Below are positions 27,053 to 35,946 of a stretch of DNA of 64,000 bases, in pieces. Source of the stretch: Bacillota bacterium (GTDB taxonomy: Bacteria; Bacillota; Clostridia; Lachnospirales; Lachnospiraceae); assembly GCA_023441965.1 (NCBI GenBank), contig JAEZNB010000053.1:1-64000 (forward strand), in the 5' to 3' direction. Numbering within the stretch: the first letter of the stretch is position 1; every line of letters starts with the position of its first letter. The notes beneath the pieces were generated by a model that ran no database searches, was not told where the DNA came from, and saw nothing but the letters and a program-made list of their open reading frames with translations. The position numbers were made by a program, and so were the translations under genes.

Positions 27053-28264
27053 ATGTCAAAGAATGAGCAGATCGTTGAAACCATTCCTGTAGGCCGGCTG
27101 GGAATCATTGCACTGGAGAGCAGCAAGGTCTTAGGCGGGAAAGTAAATGACTATCTTGTAGAATGGCGTAATGCGAGAGAAAGCGAGCACAAGGGTACGA
27201 TCGCCTTCACCGGTTATCAGAGAGATTCTTATTTGCTTAGTGCCTGCTGCCCCAGATTCGGTACAGGTGAAGCCAAGGGAATGATTAAGGAGTCTGTCCG
27301 TGGTACAGATCTCTTCCTGCTCGTGGATGTCACGAATTACAGCATGACCTACACAGTCTGCGGACACACGAATCATATGTCACCCGACGATCATTATCAG
27401 GATTTGAAGCGAATCATAGCGGCAGTTGGTGGTAAGGCGAGAAGAATTACCGTCATCATGCCCTATCTTTATGAAGGCAGACAGCATAAGCGCAGCTCCA
27501 GAGAGTCCCTCGATTGTGCCTTAGCCTTACAAGAACTGACTAATATGGGCGTGGAAAGCATCATCACCTTCGATGCTCACGACCCCAGAGTACAGAATGC
27601 GATCCCCTTAACAAGTTTGGAAACCGTGTCTCCTACCTATCAGTTCATCAAAGCTTTACTCAGAAATGTTCCTGATATCAAGATAGATTCCGACCACATG
27701 ATGGTGATCAGCCCCGATGAAGGCGGCATGTCCAGAGCAGTATACTATGCCAATGTCCTTGGACTTGATATGGGTATGTTCTATAAGAGAAGGGATTATA
27801 CAAGGATCGTCAACGGCCGTAATCCGATCGTAGCCCATGAATTTCTGGGTACGGATGTGGAAGGAAAGGACATGCTGATTATTGACGACATGATTTCCTC
27901 CGGTGAGAGTATCCTGGATGTAGCCACGGAGTTAAAGCGCAGAAAGGCAAACCGCATTTTTGTAGCTTCGACCTTCGGTTTATTCACCGGCGGACTGGCG
28001 AAGTTTGATGAAGCTTATGAGAAAGGCCTCATTCACCGTCTGATGACCACCAATCTGATCTATCAGACACCTGAACTGCTGACCAAGCCTTACTACATTA
28101 ATGTAGATATGAGCAAGTATATTGCCTTGATCATAGATACCATGAACCACGATAACAGCATCAGTGCTCTTTTGAATCCTGTGGAAAGAATTCACAAAAT
28201 TATGGACAAGTATAATCAAGGCAACGGAAAGCACAATTACAGCGGGATTAAGTCCTCTAAGTAA
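27053..28264 (+). CDS. prs: Ribose-phosphate pyrophosphokinase, long form
   Basis: A 403-residue PRPP synthetase making 5-phosphoribosyl pyrophosphate from ribose 5-phosphate and ATP for nucleotide, His and Trp synthesis. Landmarks: FDAHDPRVQNAIP (substrate-binding His/Asp), SPDEGGMSRAV, the flexible loop KRRDYTRI, and the PRPP-binding loop LIIDDMISSGES. Classical Prs has about 315 residues; this one has about 85 more, mostly N-terminal and in loops, a form I associate with Lachnospiraceae. ATG 27053 follows GGAGGG; an in-frame ATG at 27008 has no ribosome site. Monocistronic, with its own promoter and terminator. Confidence 0.88.
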   Translation: MSKNEQIVETIPVGRLGIIALESSKVLGGKVNDYLVEWRNARESEHKGTIAFTGYQRDSYLLSACCPRFGTGEAKGMIKESVRGTDLFLLVDVTNYSMTYTVCGHTNHMSPDDHYQDLKRIIAAVGGKARRITVIMPYLYEGRQHKRSSRESLDCALALQELTNMGVESIITFDAHDPRVQNAIPLTSLETVSPTYQFIKALLRNVPDIKIDSDHMMVISPDEGGMSRAVYYANVLGLDMGMFYKRRDYTRIVNGRNPIVAHEFLGTDVEGKDMLIIDDMISSGESILDVATELKRRKANRIFVASTFGLFTGGLAKFDEAYEKGLIHRLMTTNLIYQTPELLTKPYYINVDMSKYIALIIDTMNHDNSISALLNPVERIHKIMDKYNQGNGKHNYSGIKSSK

Positions 28265-28298
28265 CGGAAACACGGCCGTATACGATTACTAAAAACAG

Positions 28299-28334
28299 CC
28301 CTCCGGATAAGACGGATTTGTCTTACCCGGAGGG
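28299..28334. terminator. Terminator shared by prs and the PBP gene
   Basis: CCCTCCGG (28299-28306) pairs with CCGGAGGG (28327-28334), extended inward by TAAGAC/GTCTTA. T-rich sequence follows. It lies between convergent stops. Confidence 0.85.
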
Positions 28335-28340
28335 TTCTTG

Positions 28341-30386
28341 TTATGGTTCTTCTGCTTCTATAGGTTCAGCGGCTGCCTTCTCCCCTCTCCAGTCATAGGT
28401 CTCAAAGGTCTCTGTCATCGTTGCATCATGAATCTTCTCCATAAAATCATGCCAAATGATGCCGGGATAGGAGGCTCCCCTCAGATCCTCCAGCTTCTTG
28501 GGCATATCATATCCGACCCATACACTTGTGGTATAGTAGGGCGTGTATCCGACGAACCAGCCATCCTTTCTCTCATCCGTGGTACCGGTTTTCCCTGCAC
28601 TGACCGTATCCGCAAGTCCCAGACCTCTTGCGGTTCCCCGTTCTATTACTCCGGTCAGGGCTTCTGTGATCATTCTTACCGCCCTTGTCTGATAAATCTG
28701 CTTTGAAGGAAGTTCATCCCCGACAAGCTCCTTACCTTCGGCATCCATGATCTTAACGATACAGGTCGGCTGCCTGTAAATACCGTCATTCTCCAAGGTC
28801 GCATAGGCGGAAGCCATCTCAAGAGGGCTGACCCCGATGGTCAGTCCACCGAGGGCTGCCGCAGGAACATAATCCCTCTCCGAAATCCTCATAAAATTCA
28901 TAGCAAACAGATATTCCAGCCCTACCTGGGGAGTCAGCTCCTCAAACAGCTTCCAGGCGACTGTATTCTTAGAGAGCTCAATGGCTCTGGCCAGCTTCAT
29001 TTCCCCGGAATAGCTGTCACCGGAATTCTTCGGTCCCCCTTCAAAGGCTTCATCGATCACAGTGCTGTCCGGGTCATAACCCCGCTCAAAAGCAGGAGTG
29101 TAGACAATCAAGGGTTTGATTGCACTTCCCGGCTGACGGTAGCTCTGGTAAGCCCGGTTCAGCGTATAGCCCTCCAGCTCCTGGCTCCTTCCACCTACGA
29201 TGGCTACTACTCTTCCTGAGTCATTGTCGATACATACTGCTGCCCCCTGAAGCCGGTATACCCCCTCGTCACTTAAGTCCCCGAATTTCTCCAAGGCTTC
29301 ATCCACCGATTTCTGCAGAAGCTCCTGCTTATCCTGGTCTATGGAGGTATAGATTCGATAGCCTGCAGTATAGAGCTGCTTCTGATACCGGTAATACAGC
29401 TCCTCATATTCCTCCTCATAGGCCTTCCGATCCTCATCATCGGTGAAGCGGTTCCGGAATACAAAGCCCTCAGCCATCATCAGGGACCGAATCGCCGAAT
29501 GATAGACATAGGTCTCCACATAATTGTTCTTATCCCTCACCGGCAGCTTCAGGGCAATCCTCTCAGCCAGTGCAGTCCGGTACTCGATCAGATTGATTTT
29601 CTCTGTCTCTAAGAGCTGGGCGAGGATTCTGTCCCGCCGTTCCAAGGTTGCCTCCATATTCGTCAGTGGATTATAGCGGTTGGGATTATTGGGAATCGCA
29701 CACAGAAAGGCCATCTGGGAAAGCGTCAGATTATTGACCCCCGTACTGAAATAACCGTAGGCTGCAGCCTGAATCCCGTAATGACCATTGGCAAAATAAA
29801 TATTATTAAAGTAATACTCTAAGATATCAGCCTTGGAATACTTCCGTTCCAGCTCCTGCGCAATAAAGATCTCCCGCAGTTTTCGTTCATAGGTTACCTC
29901 ATGGCTTAAAAAGATATTACGTGCCAATTGCTGGGTTATCGTACTGGCCCCTTGGGTAATCTCCCCCTTATGCTTCATCAGGGCTATTGCGGCACGGACA
30001 TTGGCAAGATAATCCACTCCCTTATGATACATGAATTTCTTGTCCTCGGAGGTAAGAATCGCATCAATGATAAGCTCCGGAACATCCTGAAATTTAATAT
30101 AATAAACATCCTTCTCCGCCTTCAGGGACGAGATCAGACCACCCTCCGAATCATACACAAGGCTAGTCTGGGAGGCCCGGAAGGTCTCAGGTGACGAGGC
30201 ACTGACCAGCTTCTTCGCTTCCGACTGCATCTGAAGTATGGTCCGCCCATAGGTAATGTAGAAGTACCCTATGCCGATTGCGATGGCAAGGAGGACCAGA
30301 AGAAGCATCACCTTCAGGCTTATTCCAATCACCTGACCGATGCTCTTTGCATCCTTCTTACTCCTCTTTTCTTTCCTTTTGTTCAA
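28341..30386 (-). CDS. Class A penicillin-binding protein (PBP1A-type)
   Basis: A 681-residue bifunctional peptidoglycan synthase. A basic cytoplasmic tail and one membrane helix (about 20-50) precede a GT51 glycosyltransferase domain with SEDKKFMYHKGVD (about 113-125) and GASTITQQLARN (about 144-155). The transpeptidase domain has the catalytic SAIK in RQPGSAIKPL (about 415), SKN (about 475) and KTGT (about 593). It polymerises and crosslinks glycan at the outer membrane face. The start is a TTG preceded by GGAGGG. The C-terminal end is acidic, without the long repeats found in some clostridial PBPs. Confidence 0.95.
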   Translation of the reverse strand: MNKRKEKRSKKDAKSIGQVIGISLKVMLLLVLLAIAIGIGYFYITYGRTILQMQSEAKKLVSASSPETFRASQTSLVYDSEGGLISSLKAEKDVYYIKFQDVPELIIDAILTSEDKKFMYHKGVDYLANVRAAIALMKHKGEITQGASTITQQLARNIFLSHEVTYERKLREIFIAQELERKYSKADILEYYFNNIYFANGHYGIQAAAYGYFSTGVNNLTLSQMAFLCAIPNNPNRYNPLTNMEATLERRDRILAQLLETEKINLIEYRTALAERIALKLPVRDKNNYVETYVYHSAIRSLMMAEGFVFRNRFTDDEDRKAYEEEYEELYYRYQKQLYTAGYRIYTSIDQDKQELLQKSVDEALEKFGDLSDEGVYRLQGAAVCIDNDSGRVVAIVGGRSQELEGYTLNRAYQSYRQPGSAIKPLIVYTPAFERGYDPDSTVIDEAFEGGPKNSGDSYSGEMKLARAIELSKNTVAWKLFEELTPQVGLEYLFAMNFMRISERDYVPAAALGGLTIGVSPLEMASAYATLENDGIYRQPTCIVKIMDAEGKELVGDELPSKQIYQTRAVRMITEALTGVIERGTARGLGLADTVSAGKTGTTDERKDGWFVGYTPYYTTSVWVGYDMPKKLEDLRGASYPGIIWHDFMEKIHDATMTETFETYDWRGEKAAAEPIEAEEP

Positions 30387-30438
30387 TCCAACTTCCCTCC
30401 TGCTACCGCAGACAGTCCTTGATCATTTGTCCCTGCAT

Positions 30439-32550
30439 CTACAGATTCAAAGGTGTTTCGGTTAACTCGATATCATGATAGGGGAGCCCCAGCTCCTCCA
30501 GTATTCTTCGTTCTCTTTTATGACAGGTAAAAATCAGAAGCTGTCCCCGTCCGGCCAGCCTTTTGATGGCTGCCTTAATCCGATTTTCATCATAGAAGGC
30601 AAAGCTGTCATCCAGCAGTAAAGGCAGCTCCTCCTTACCCAGCAGAAGGTCTGCTGCTGCCAGACGCAGAGACAGGTATACCTGATCCATCGTTCCTGCG
30701 CTGAGCCGGTCAAGAGGAACATACTCTCCCTGATGGCACACCTTGACCTCCAGCCTCTCATCCAGCTTAAGGTCAGTATATTTATGGTCTGTCACTTCCT
30801 TCATCATTTCGGATACAGCCGCATTCAGCTCTTGTCCATAGCTGTCATGGATGTCTGTGGACAGGCTCTGAATCGTACTTAGGGCCAGGTGGATCGCGTC
30901 CAGCTCTTGGGCTGTTTCCTTCTGCTTCTGCTCCAGCAGATCATAATCTTCCTGCTTCCGTAGCAGCTGCTCCTCATTGCCCTCTAAGGCGCCGATCTCC
31001 CAACGAAGCTTTTCTGCCTCCAGCCTGCAGGCATTCAGCTGTCTCTTCCTCTCTTCCAGCTTCTCCAGGGCTTCCTGCTTCTTCGCCTGAACCTGCTCCT
31101 TCAGTTTCTGTACCGCAGCATCATTCAATTCATCTTCGGCAAGAAAATACTGCATATAGGTCATGATCTGATCCAGCAGCAGATCGGCTTTGTCCTCCAG
31201 CTCCGACCTGCTTCGGGTAAACTCCTCCAGCCTAAGCCTCCCCTGCTCCAGGGAAAATACGGTCCCTAACAGCTTCTCCTGCTGTGCGGTGATGATTTCC
31301 TGCGGGGTGGATACCTTGTATTTATCCGCCAAGACCCTCCATCTGCTGTCTGCCTTCCGGTAAAGAAGCTCCTGCTCCTTGAGCCGGTCCCCATACTCCT
31401 GCAGGACACGGTGGTTTCTGCTGCCCAAGAAGAGATAAAGCAGACCTCCTGCCAAGATACTTCCTGCAAAGACAGGGATACGAAACGGAGAGGGCAGCAG
31501 CAAAACCGCCGGTATCGCAATCATGCATGCCGGTAGGATGCTGGACAGTATATTTCTTCTGGTCCTGCTACCCCTGGCTTCCTTCTTCTCCTCCCTTAAT
31601 TGCTTCAACTTGCTTTCATACAGGGGCAGGCTGCTGCACAGGTCCCCCGCCTCCTTCAGTTCCTTTCGTATGGAATCCAGGTTCCCTGCCTCTTTCTCTA
31701 AGCTAGTGTTGCTCTCCTTTCGCTCCTCTATCTGCAACTCCAGAAACCGCTCCTGTCGGACGAGCACCCGATAGGCTTCGTATTTCTCCAGGATGGCCGG
31801 AAGCTGATCGATCCTCTGCATCAGCTCCTGGTTTAAGCCTTCCGCGTCCCGTTCAAGGCTTGCGGTAAGCTCTGCCTCCTCTGCCTGTAGCCGTCTTAGC
31901 TTACGCACCAGCTCATTCAGCCTTTCTTCCCGGAAAGCCCCTTCCTCAAGCTCCAAGGACAGCCTCTTCAATTCCTCTGTAGGATCGGCTGCCTCCAGTG
32001 CCTTTTTTTGATCGTTCAGGAAGGTCAGGGCCTTTTTTATGTCTACTTCCTTACTCTTTGTCACCGATAGGTTTGTGATATAGTTACTTACCTGGGAGGC
32101 CAGCTCCGCATCCGTCCGGCTACTAAGCTGACCGATGCTCACCGTATTCCGGTAGGAGGCCTCGGTAAGGCCGGGGATCAGCTCACTAATCAGCCCTTCC
32201 GTAAGCTTAAGCTCTCTGCCGGTCTCCAGCTCCAGAACCGAGAAGCTCTTATGGTTCTTATGGAAGCTTCTTAGCAGGCGGTATTCCTTGCCCTGAAGGA
32301 GCAGATCCATCTGACCGCGGTAGGCTCCGGGATAATTCCATGGCAGATACTTCATATAGATATCATCCTTACTGGCGGCACCCCTGCCCCTTGCCGGTTC
32401 AATTCCGAACAGCATTCCCTTGATAAAGGTATGAACCGTGGTTTTACCGGCTTCATTCTCTCCGTAGATCAGGTTAATCCCCGGCTTCAGCTCCAGCGTA
32501 ATATTATGAAATTTGCCGAAAGGATTCATTTTTAACCTTGTGATTTGCAT
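30439..32550 (-). CDS. YhaN-like SMC/SbcC-type ATPase
   Basis: A 703-residue ATPase with split P-loop halves. The N-terminus has MNPFGKFHN and Walker A GENEAGKTT (about 34-42). The middle (about 180-560) is charged coiled coil interrupted by a hydrophobic stretch (about 335-375, AIPAVLLLPSPFRIPVFAGS), as expected for YhaN. The C-terminal half has the signature LSAGTMDQVYLSLRLA and Walker B LPLLLDDSFAF. It lies downstream of an SbcD/YhaO-like nuclease gene, an arrangement like SbcCD or Rad50-Mre11, so a DNA-end-processing role is likely. The predicted membrane hairpin suggests membrane association. Confidence 0.85.
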   Translation of the reverse strand: MQITRLKMNPFGKFHNITLELKPGINLIYGENEAGKTTVHTFIKGMLFGIEPARGRGAASKDDIYMKYLPWNYPGAYRGQMDLLLQGKEYRLLRSFHKNHKSFSVLELETGRELKLTEGLISELIPGLTEASYRNTVSIGQLSSRTDAELASQVSNYITNLSVTKSKEVDIKKALTFLNDQKKALEAADPTEELKRLSLELEEGAFREERLNELVRKLRRLQAEEAELTASLERDAEGLNQELMQRIDQLPAILEKYEAYRVLVRQERFLELQIEERKESNTSLEKEAGNLDSIRKELKEAGDLCSSLPLYESKLKQLREEKKEARGSRTRRNILSSILPACMIAIPAVLLLPSPFRIPVFAGSILAGGLLYLFLGSRNHRVLQEYGDRLKEQELLYRKADSRWRVLADKYKVSTPQEIITAQQEKLLGTVFSLEQGRLRLEEFTRSRSELEDKADLLLDQIMTYMQYFLAEDELNDAAVQKLKEQVQAKKQEALEKLEERKRQLNACRLEAEKLRWEIGALEGNEEQLLRKQEDYDLLEQKQKETAQELDAIHLALSTIQSLSTDIHDSYGQELNAAVSEMMKEVTDHKYTDLKLDERLEVKVCHQGEYVPLDRLSAGTMDQVYLSLRLAAADLLLGKEELPLLLDDSFAFYDENRIKAAIKRLAGRGQLLIFTCHKRERRILEELGLPYHDIELTETPLNL

Positions 32551-32714
32551 GCTCCACCCGCCCTTTCCGGGACTATATCTTATCTATGTCCGATTCCCTC
32601 TGTATATCCGATACTATCCATAGATCCATTCCATCTATATATCCGGTTCCTGAATTCTTATGTACTCATGGAATAGATTGCCCTAATATTTCAGCATACT
32701 GGCTGTCTGCTTCT

Positions 32715-33791
32715 TTATGATCTGTCTCTGGCACCCAGAAGGGCCTCTATCCCGTAATACAGGGCCTTCCTTGTCACCTCATCCTGCTTCTCGCTCTCCC
32801 GGATTCTTCGAATAAACTGGCCGATGATGTTATCGGCATTCTCTCTATATAAAGCTTCAAAATCGTAATCCGGTACGGACTCATCCGTAATCTCAAGGAC
32901 ATTCCCCAACTGATAGATGGCCTGCTGATCGAACCGGAGGCTTTCCTCCCGCAGTCCCTGCAGCAGAAAACGGTAGATATGCCTGCTGCCGTTCTGCCCG
33001 ATCGCTTCCCTGGCCTGATCCAGTAAAGCACCGTTCGTAGTATCCGGTGTAACAGGCAGGGTGACACATCTATATTCCCGAAGAGAACTGGGGATAAAGC
33101 GGATCCTCGTCTGTCTGCCGCCTCCGGGGCCCTCCTCAAGGATCTCTCCCAGAATATAACCCCGTTCTCCGGTTTCATTCTTATCCAGAGGCTCCAGGGA
33201 ACCACTATAGGCCATCTTCTGATTGATCAGCTCCGGCTTATGGATATGGCCGAGGGCAACATAATCAAAGCATGCTTCGGCTATTCTCCTGCGGTTGATG
33301 GGAATATCCCTCTCATCCCCGCCGTGGGCAAGCAGGATATTGATCCTATCCCTGTTTACCGGCCTAAGCTGATCATAAAGCGGCTCCGTTATGTCCCTTT
33401 TACGGTAGCTGAAGCCATAGACCTCCGTATGCAGCTCCTGAAGGTGAACGCTGCCTGCAGTATCCTCCAGGAACATATGAACCCTATCCACCCAGACAAA
33501 GTCCTGGTAGTAGGATCTGGGCCCGATATAGTCATGATTTCCTGCCATCAGGACCACCTGGGCAGTCGTAAGCTTCCCGAGGCAGTAATTGACCTCCTTC
33601 AGCTCCTTGACCAGGGGCTGGCGGTGGAACAGATCTCCCGCAATCAATAAGAGGTCCACCCTATGCTCGTTGCAAGCCTCAATCACCCTACGGAAGCTTT
33701 CCCAAATTTCCTTCTCCCTCTCTGCTCCCCAGGGCATAGCGGAATCCGGTACCGCTCCCAGGTGCACATCCGCAATATGTATGAACTTCAT
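32715..33791 (-). CDS. YhaO-like DNA repair exonuclease (SbcD/Mre11 family)
   Basis: A 358-residue calcineurin-type metallophosphoesterase. The metal-binding motifs are intact: HIADVHLG (start), LLIAGDLFH (about 50-58), MAGNHDY (about 84-90), LAHGG (about 160) and ALGHIHKP (about 187-194). It should be the nuclease partner of the YhaN-like ATPase encoded 164 bases downstream. The frame extends upstream to 33866, but the family start MKFIHIADVHLG and a GGAG site fix 33791. The extra upstream codons overlap remains of another gene. Confidence 0.88.
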   Translation of the reverse strand: MKFIHIADVHLGAVPDSAMPWGAEREKEIWESFRRVIEACNEHRVDLLLIAGDLFHRQPLVKELKEVNYCLGKLTTAQVVLMAGNHDYIGPRSYYQDFVWVDRVHMFLEDTAGSVHLQELHTEVYGFSYRKRDITEPLYDQLRPVNRDRINILLAHGGDERDIPINRRRIAEACFDYVALGHIHKPELINQKMAYSGSLEPLDKNETGERGYILGEILEEGPGGGRQTRIRFIPSSLREYRCVTLPVTPDTTNGALLDQAREAIGQNGSRHIYRFLLQGLREESLRFDQQAIYQLGNVLEITDESVPDYDFEALYRENADNIIGQFIRRIRESEKQDEVTRKALYYGIEALLGARDRS

Positions 33792-33862
33792 ATTACTCCA
33801 TCCTCCGCAAATTATACTCATCCCCATTGAAGACCTCTCCGTACTGCCGGCGGAAGGAAAAA

Positions 33863-33958
33863 TCATAGGGGGCCTTCATAATACTTTCTGTCATCTGACC
33901 AGCCCTTATGAATAGGCTCGACCCTTGTAAAGGTTTGATACTCCCTGATCTCTTTCAT
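33863..33958 (-). pseudogene. Short remnant resembling the start of an aminoglycoside phosphotransferase-family gene
   Basis: A 31-codon frame with a GGGGAAAG ribosome site. Its translation includes FTRVEPIHKGWSDDRKYY, which resembles the N-terminal strand of APH-type kinases, and then stops after EGPL. Nothing of the kinase core follows; the next open frame joins sequence just upstream of the YhaO-like gene. It looks like a 5' stub left by a deletion. The resemblance is from memory of the family, so confidence is low. The rest of the 466-base gap (33792-34257) holds no other feature I can support. Confidence 0.35.
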
Positions 33959-34257
33959 CTTTCCCCTGTCCCTATCCTGCTCTCTCCTGATGCAGTCAAA
34001 CCACAGCTCCATGCCTTCATAACATCATCAGTATACCATATCCGCAGTCTGTTCTGCAAGCAATTGCCGAACACCTATTCTGTTATGGGAAGTGCCTCTC
34101 CCTGTACTCAAAATTCTCTTTTACCCCTTATTACGTGGATCTGCTGCTCCGGAAGGATCTGATTCTGTATCCAAAAAATCAAGCCATTTGTAAAAGAATG
34201 TGTTATTATGTTCCTATACGGTACCGTTATATCAGATCCATAAGGAAGGTGGAGCCT

Positions 34258-35079
34258 TTGAAAAACTTCTACATACTGACGGATGCAATCAACTATATTG
34301 AAGACAATCTATGCAATGAATTCACCCTGGAGGATGTGGCAGAGGCCTGCTATTCGTCCCTGTCAGGCTTGAAAAAGCTGTTCCGGTATGCATTTCATCA
34401 TGGGCTATATGAATATGTCTCCAAGCGGAGGCTGACCCATGCTGCCCACGATCTTTTGAATACCGAACTGTCTGTTACGCAGATTGCCATGAAATATCAG
34501 TATAATTCACCGGAGGTATTTACCCGTGCCTTTTCAAAGGTCTGGGGAACACCCCCCTCTGCCTTCAAGAAACAATGGAAATTCTCAGGAATCTTTCCGA
34601 GAATTCAATTTGAATATGACGGAGGTGAAATAATGAGTAGAAAGAATGTTGATTTATCCGAGCTTTATGATCTGTTGAAAAGTCGTACCGACAGCTATGT
34701 GCTCTGCTTTGACATCATCTGTCTTATGCCGATCAACGATACTTACGGACATGAGGCCGGAGATAAGGTTATTCTGGAATGCTTAAGAAGGATTGACAGC
34801 CTGTCCGATGACAGCTGTATCCTGTTCCGGATCGGCGGGGATGAATTTGCTCTGGTAACCGATCTTAAGAATAAAGCTGATGTGGAGGAACTCGTAAGGA
34901 AGATCCTGGCGAAGAACGGTGAGGCGATTGAATACAATCACAGCCTCATTCCGGTTGGGATGAGAGTCGGCTGTACCCGCCTTGTCGGCAGCAATGTCCG
35001 CTATAGCAGTCTCTATGCAGACCTCTCCCGTGCTATTGAAACTGCTAAGGAGAGCTCCGTGGACTATGTTATCGCTTGA
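34258..35079 (+). CDS. AraC-type DNA-binding domain fused to GGDEF diguanylate cyclase
   Basis: A 273-residue fusion. Residues about 5-105 form an AraC/XylS HTH pair (FTLEDVAEACYSSLSGLKKLFRYAF, then LSVTQIAMKYQYNSPEVFTRAFSKVWGTPPSAF). Residues about 125-270 form a GGDEF domain with INDTYGHEAGD and an intact RIGGDEFALV motif, so c-di-GMP synthesis is plausible. There is no receiver or PAS domain. I chose the TTG at 34258, which follows AAGGAAGG and starts right before the first HTH helix; the frame is open upstream to 34135 without a good ribosome site. It is followed by a large terminator hairpin. Confidence 0.82.
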   Translation: MKNFYILTDAINYIEDNLCNEFTLEDVAEACYSSLSGLKKLFRYAFHHGLYEYVSKRRLTHAAHDLLNTELSVTQIAMKYQYNSPEVFTRAFSKVWGTPPSAFKKQWKFSGIFPRIQFEYDGGEIMSRKNVDLSELYDLLKSRTDSYVLCFDIICLMPINDTYGHEAGDKVILECLRRIDSLSDDSCILFRIGGDEFALVTDLKNKADVEELVRKILAKNGEAIEYNHSLIPVGMRVGCTRLVGSNVRYSSLYADLSRAIETAKESSVDYVIA

Positions 35080-35270
35080 AGGACCATGTGAGTCATCCGG
35101 TAGTCCTCTGCCACCCCAGGTATCTCAATGCTATGATATGATACCTGTGTGAGCAAAGAAGCAGTCAGGTGATTCTCTGTTATCCCGCTCATTCCCAGAC
35201 GACTATATGATTACCTGTGTGCGTAAGGGAGCTGTCCCGGCTGCTAATTCATATAATTTCAATTCTTTAG

Positions 35271-35350
35271 GTACTGTATCCTACCGGTCGCCTGTCACAG
35301 AAAGGATTAATCTCCTCTGTGGCAGCCCGCCAGGGGGATACAGTACTTTT
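35271..35350 (+). terminator. Large two-tier terminator hairpin
   Basis: Outer arms GTACTGTATCC (35271-35281) and GGATACAGTAC (35336-35346); inner arms CTGTCACAGA and TCTGTGGCAG; then TTTT and an AT-rich tail. It ends the AraC-GGDEF transcript. The size also allows a regulatory RNA element. The rest of the 408-base gap before marR (35080-35487) contains two loose copies of GATACCTGTGTG (near 35140 and 35210) of no clear role. Confidence 0.65.
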
Positions 35351-35417
35351 AATTTTATGTCCGGACATGGCTTCTGAATACTTCTGAATAATATAATAAA
35401 TTTTTTCCTATCTCCTA

Positions 35418-35469
35418 TTGACAAAGAGCAAGATACGTAATATATTACATATAAAAGGTAACATATTAC
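35418..35469 (+). promoter_or_regulatory. marR operon promoter with two palindromic operators
   Basis: TTGACA (35418-35423), 17 bases, TATATT (35441-35446). The palindrome GTAATATATTAC (35437-35448) covers the -10 box. A second copy, GTAACATATTAC (35458-35469), lies with its centre 21 bases downstream, two helical turns. This is the pattern expected for autorepression by the MarR protein encoded next. Confidence 0.75.
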
Positions 35470-35487
35470 TTATTAGGAGGTGCTTCA

Positions 35488-35946
35488 ATGATACTACCGG
35501 AAAACACCAATGACGAGCGTCTGATTTTTGGACTTTTGTTCTTACTATCCAATAAACTGCAGACCATAGGCGACTCCTTTTTTAAGGAGATTACAACAAA
35601 GCAGTGGTTTATCACCCTGGTCCTTAGCATCCTGGGAGATAAAGAGCCGACTTTGAATGAGCTCTCCGAAGCTGCAGGTACCTCAAGGCAGAATGTGAAA
35701 CAGCTGATACTTAAGCTTGAGAATAAGGGCTTTGTTGACCTTAGAAAGGACGAGCAGGATTCCAGGAAGTTCAGAATTAAGCTGACCCCGGCATGCTATG
35801 CATTCTTTCAGTCCAATGCGGAGCGTAGTCAGGAATTCATGGACCGGTTATTCCGCAACCTGGAGCCTGATGAGCTGAAGACTACCTCTGCTGCCTTATT
35901 AAAACTAGTGTCCAATCTGGAGGAAATGGAGAAGGATTATGTCTAA
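35488..35946 (+). CDS. MarR-family transcriptional regulator
   Basis: A 152-residue winged-helix repressor. Central DNA-binding region: PTLNELSEAAGTSRQNVKQLILKLENKG, then a wing with DEQDSRKFRIKLT (about 50-110), flanked by dimerisation helices. GGAGG precedes the ATG. It is the first gene of a three-gene operon (its stop overlaps the flavodoxin start) and probably represses it through the twin palindromes in the promoter. The inducing signal is unknown; the downstream redox proteins suggest an oxidative or redox cue. Confidence 0.9.
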   Translation: MILPENTNDERLIFGLLFLLSNKLQTIGDSFFKEITTKQWFITLVLSILGDKEPTLNELSEAAGTSRQNVKQLILKLENKGFVDLRKDEQDSRKFRIKLTPACYAFFQSNAERSQEFMDRLFRNLEPDELKTTSAALLKLVSNLEEMEKDYV

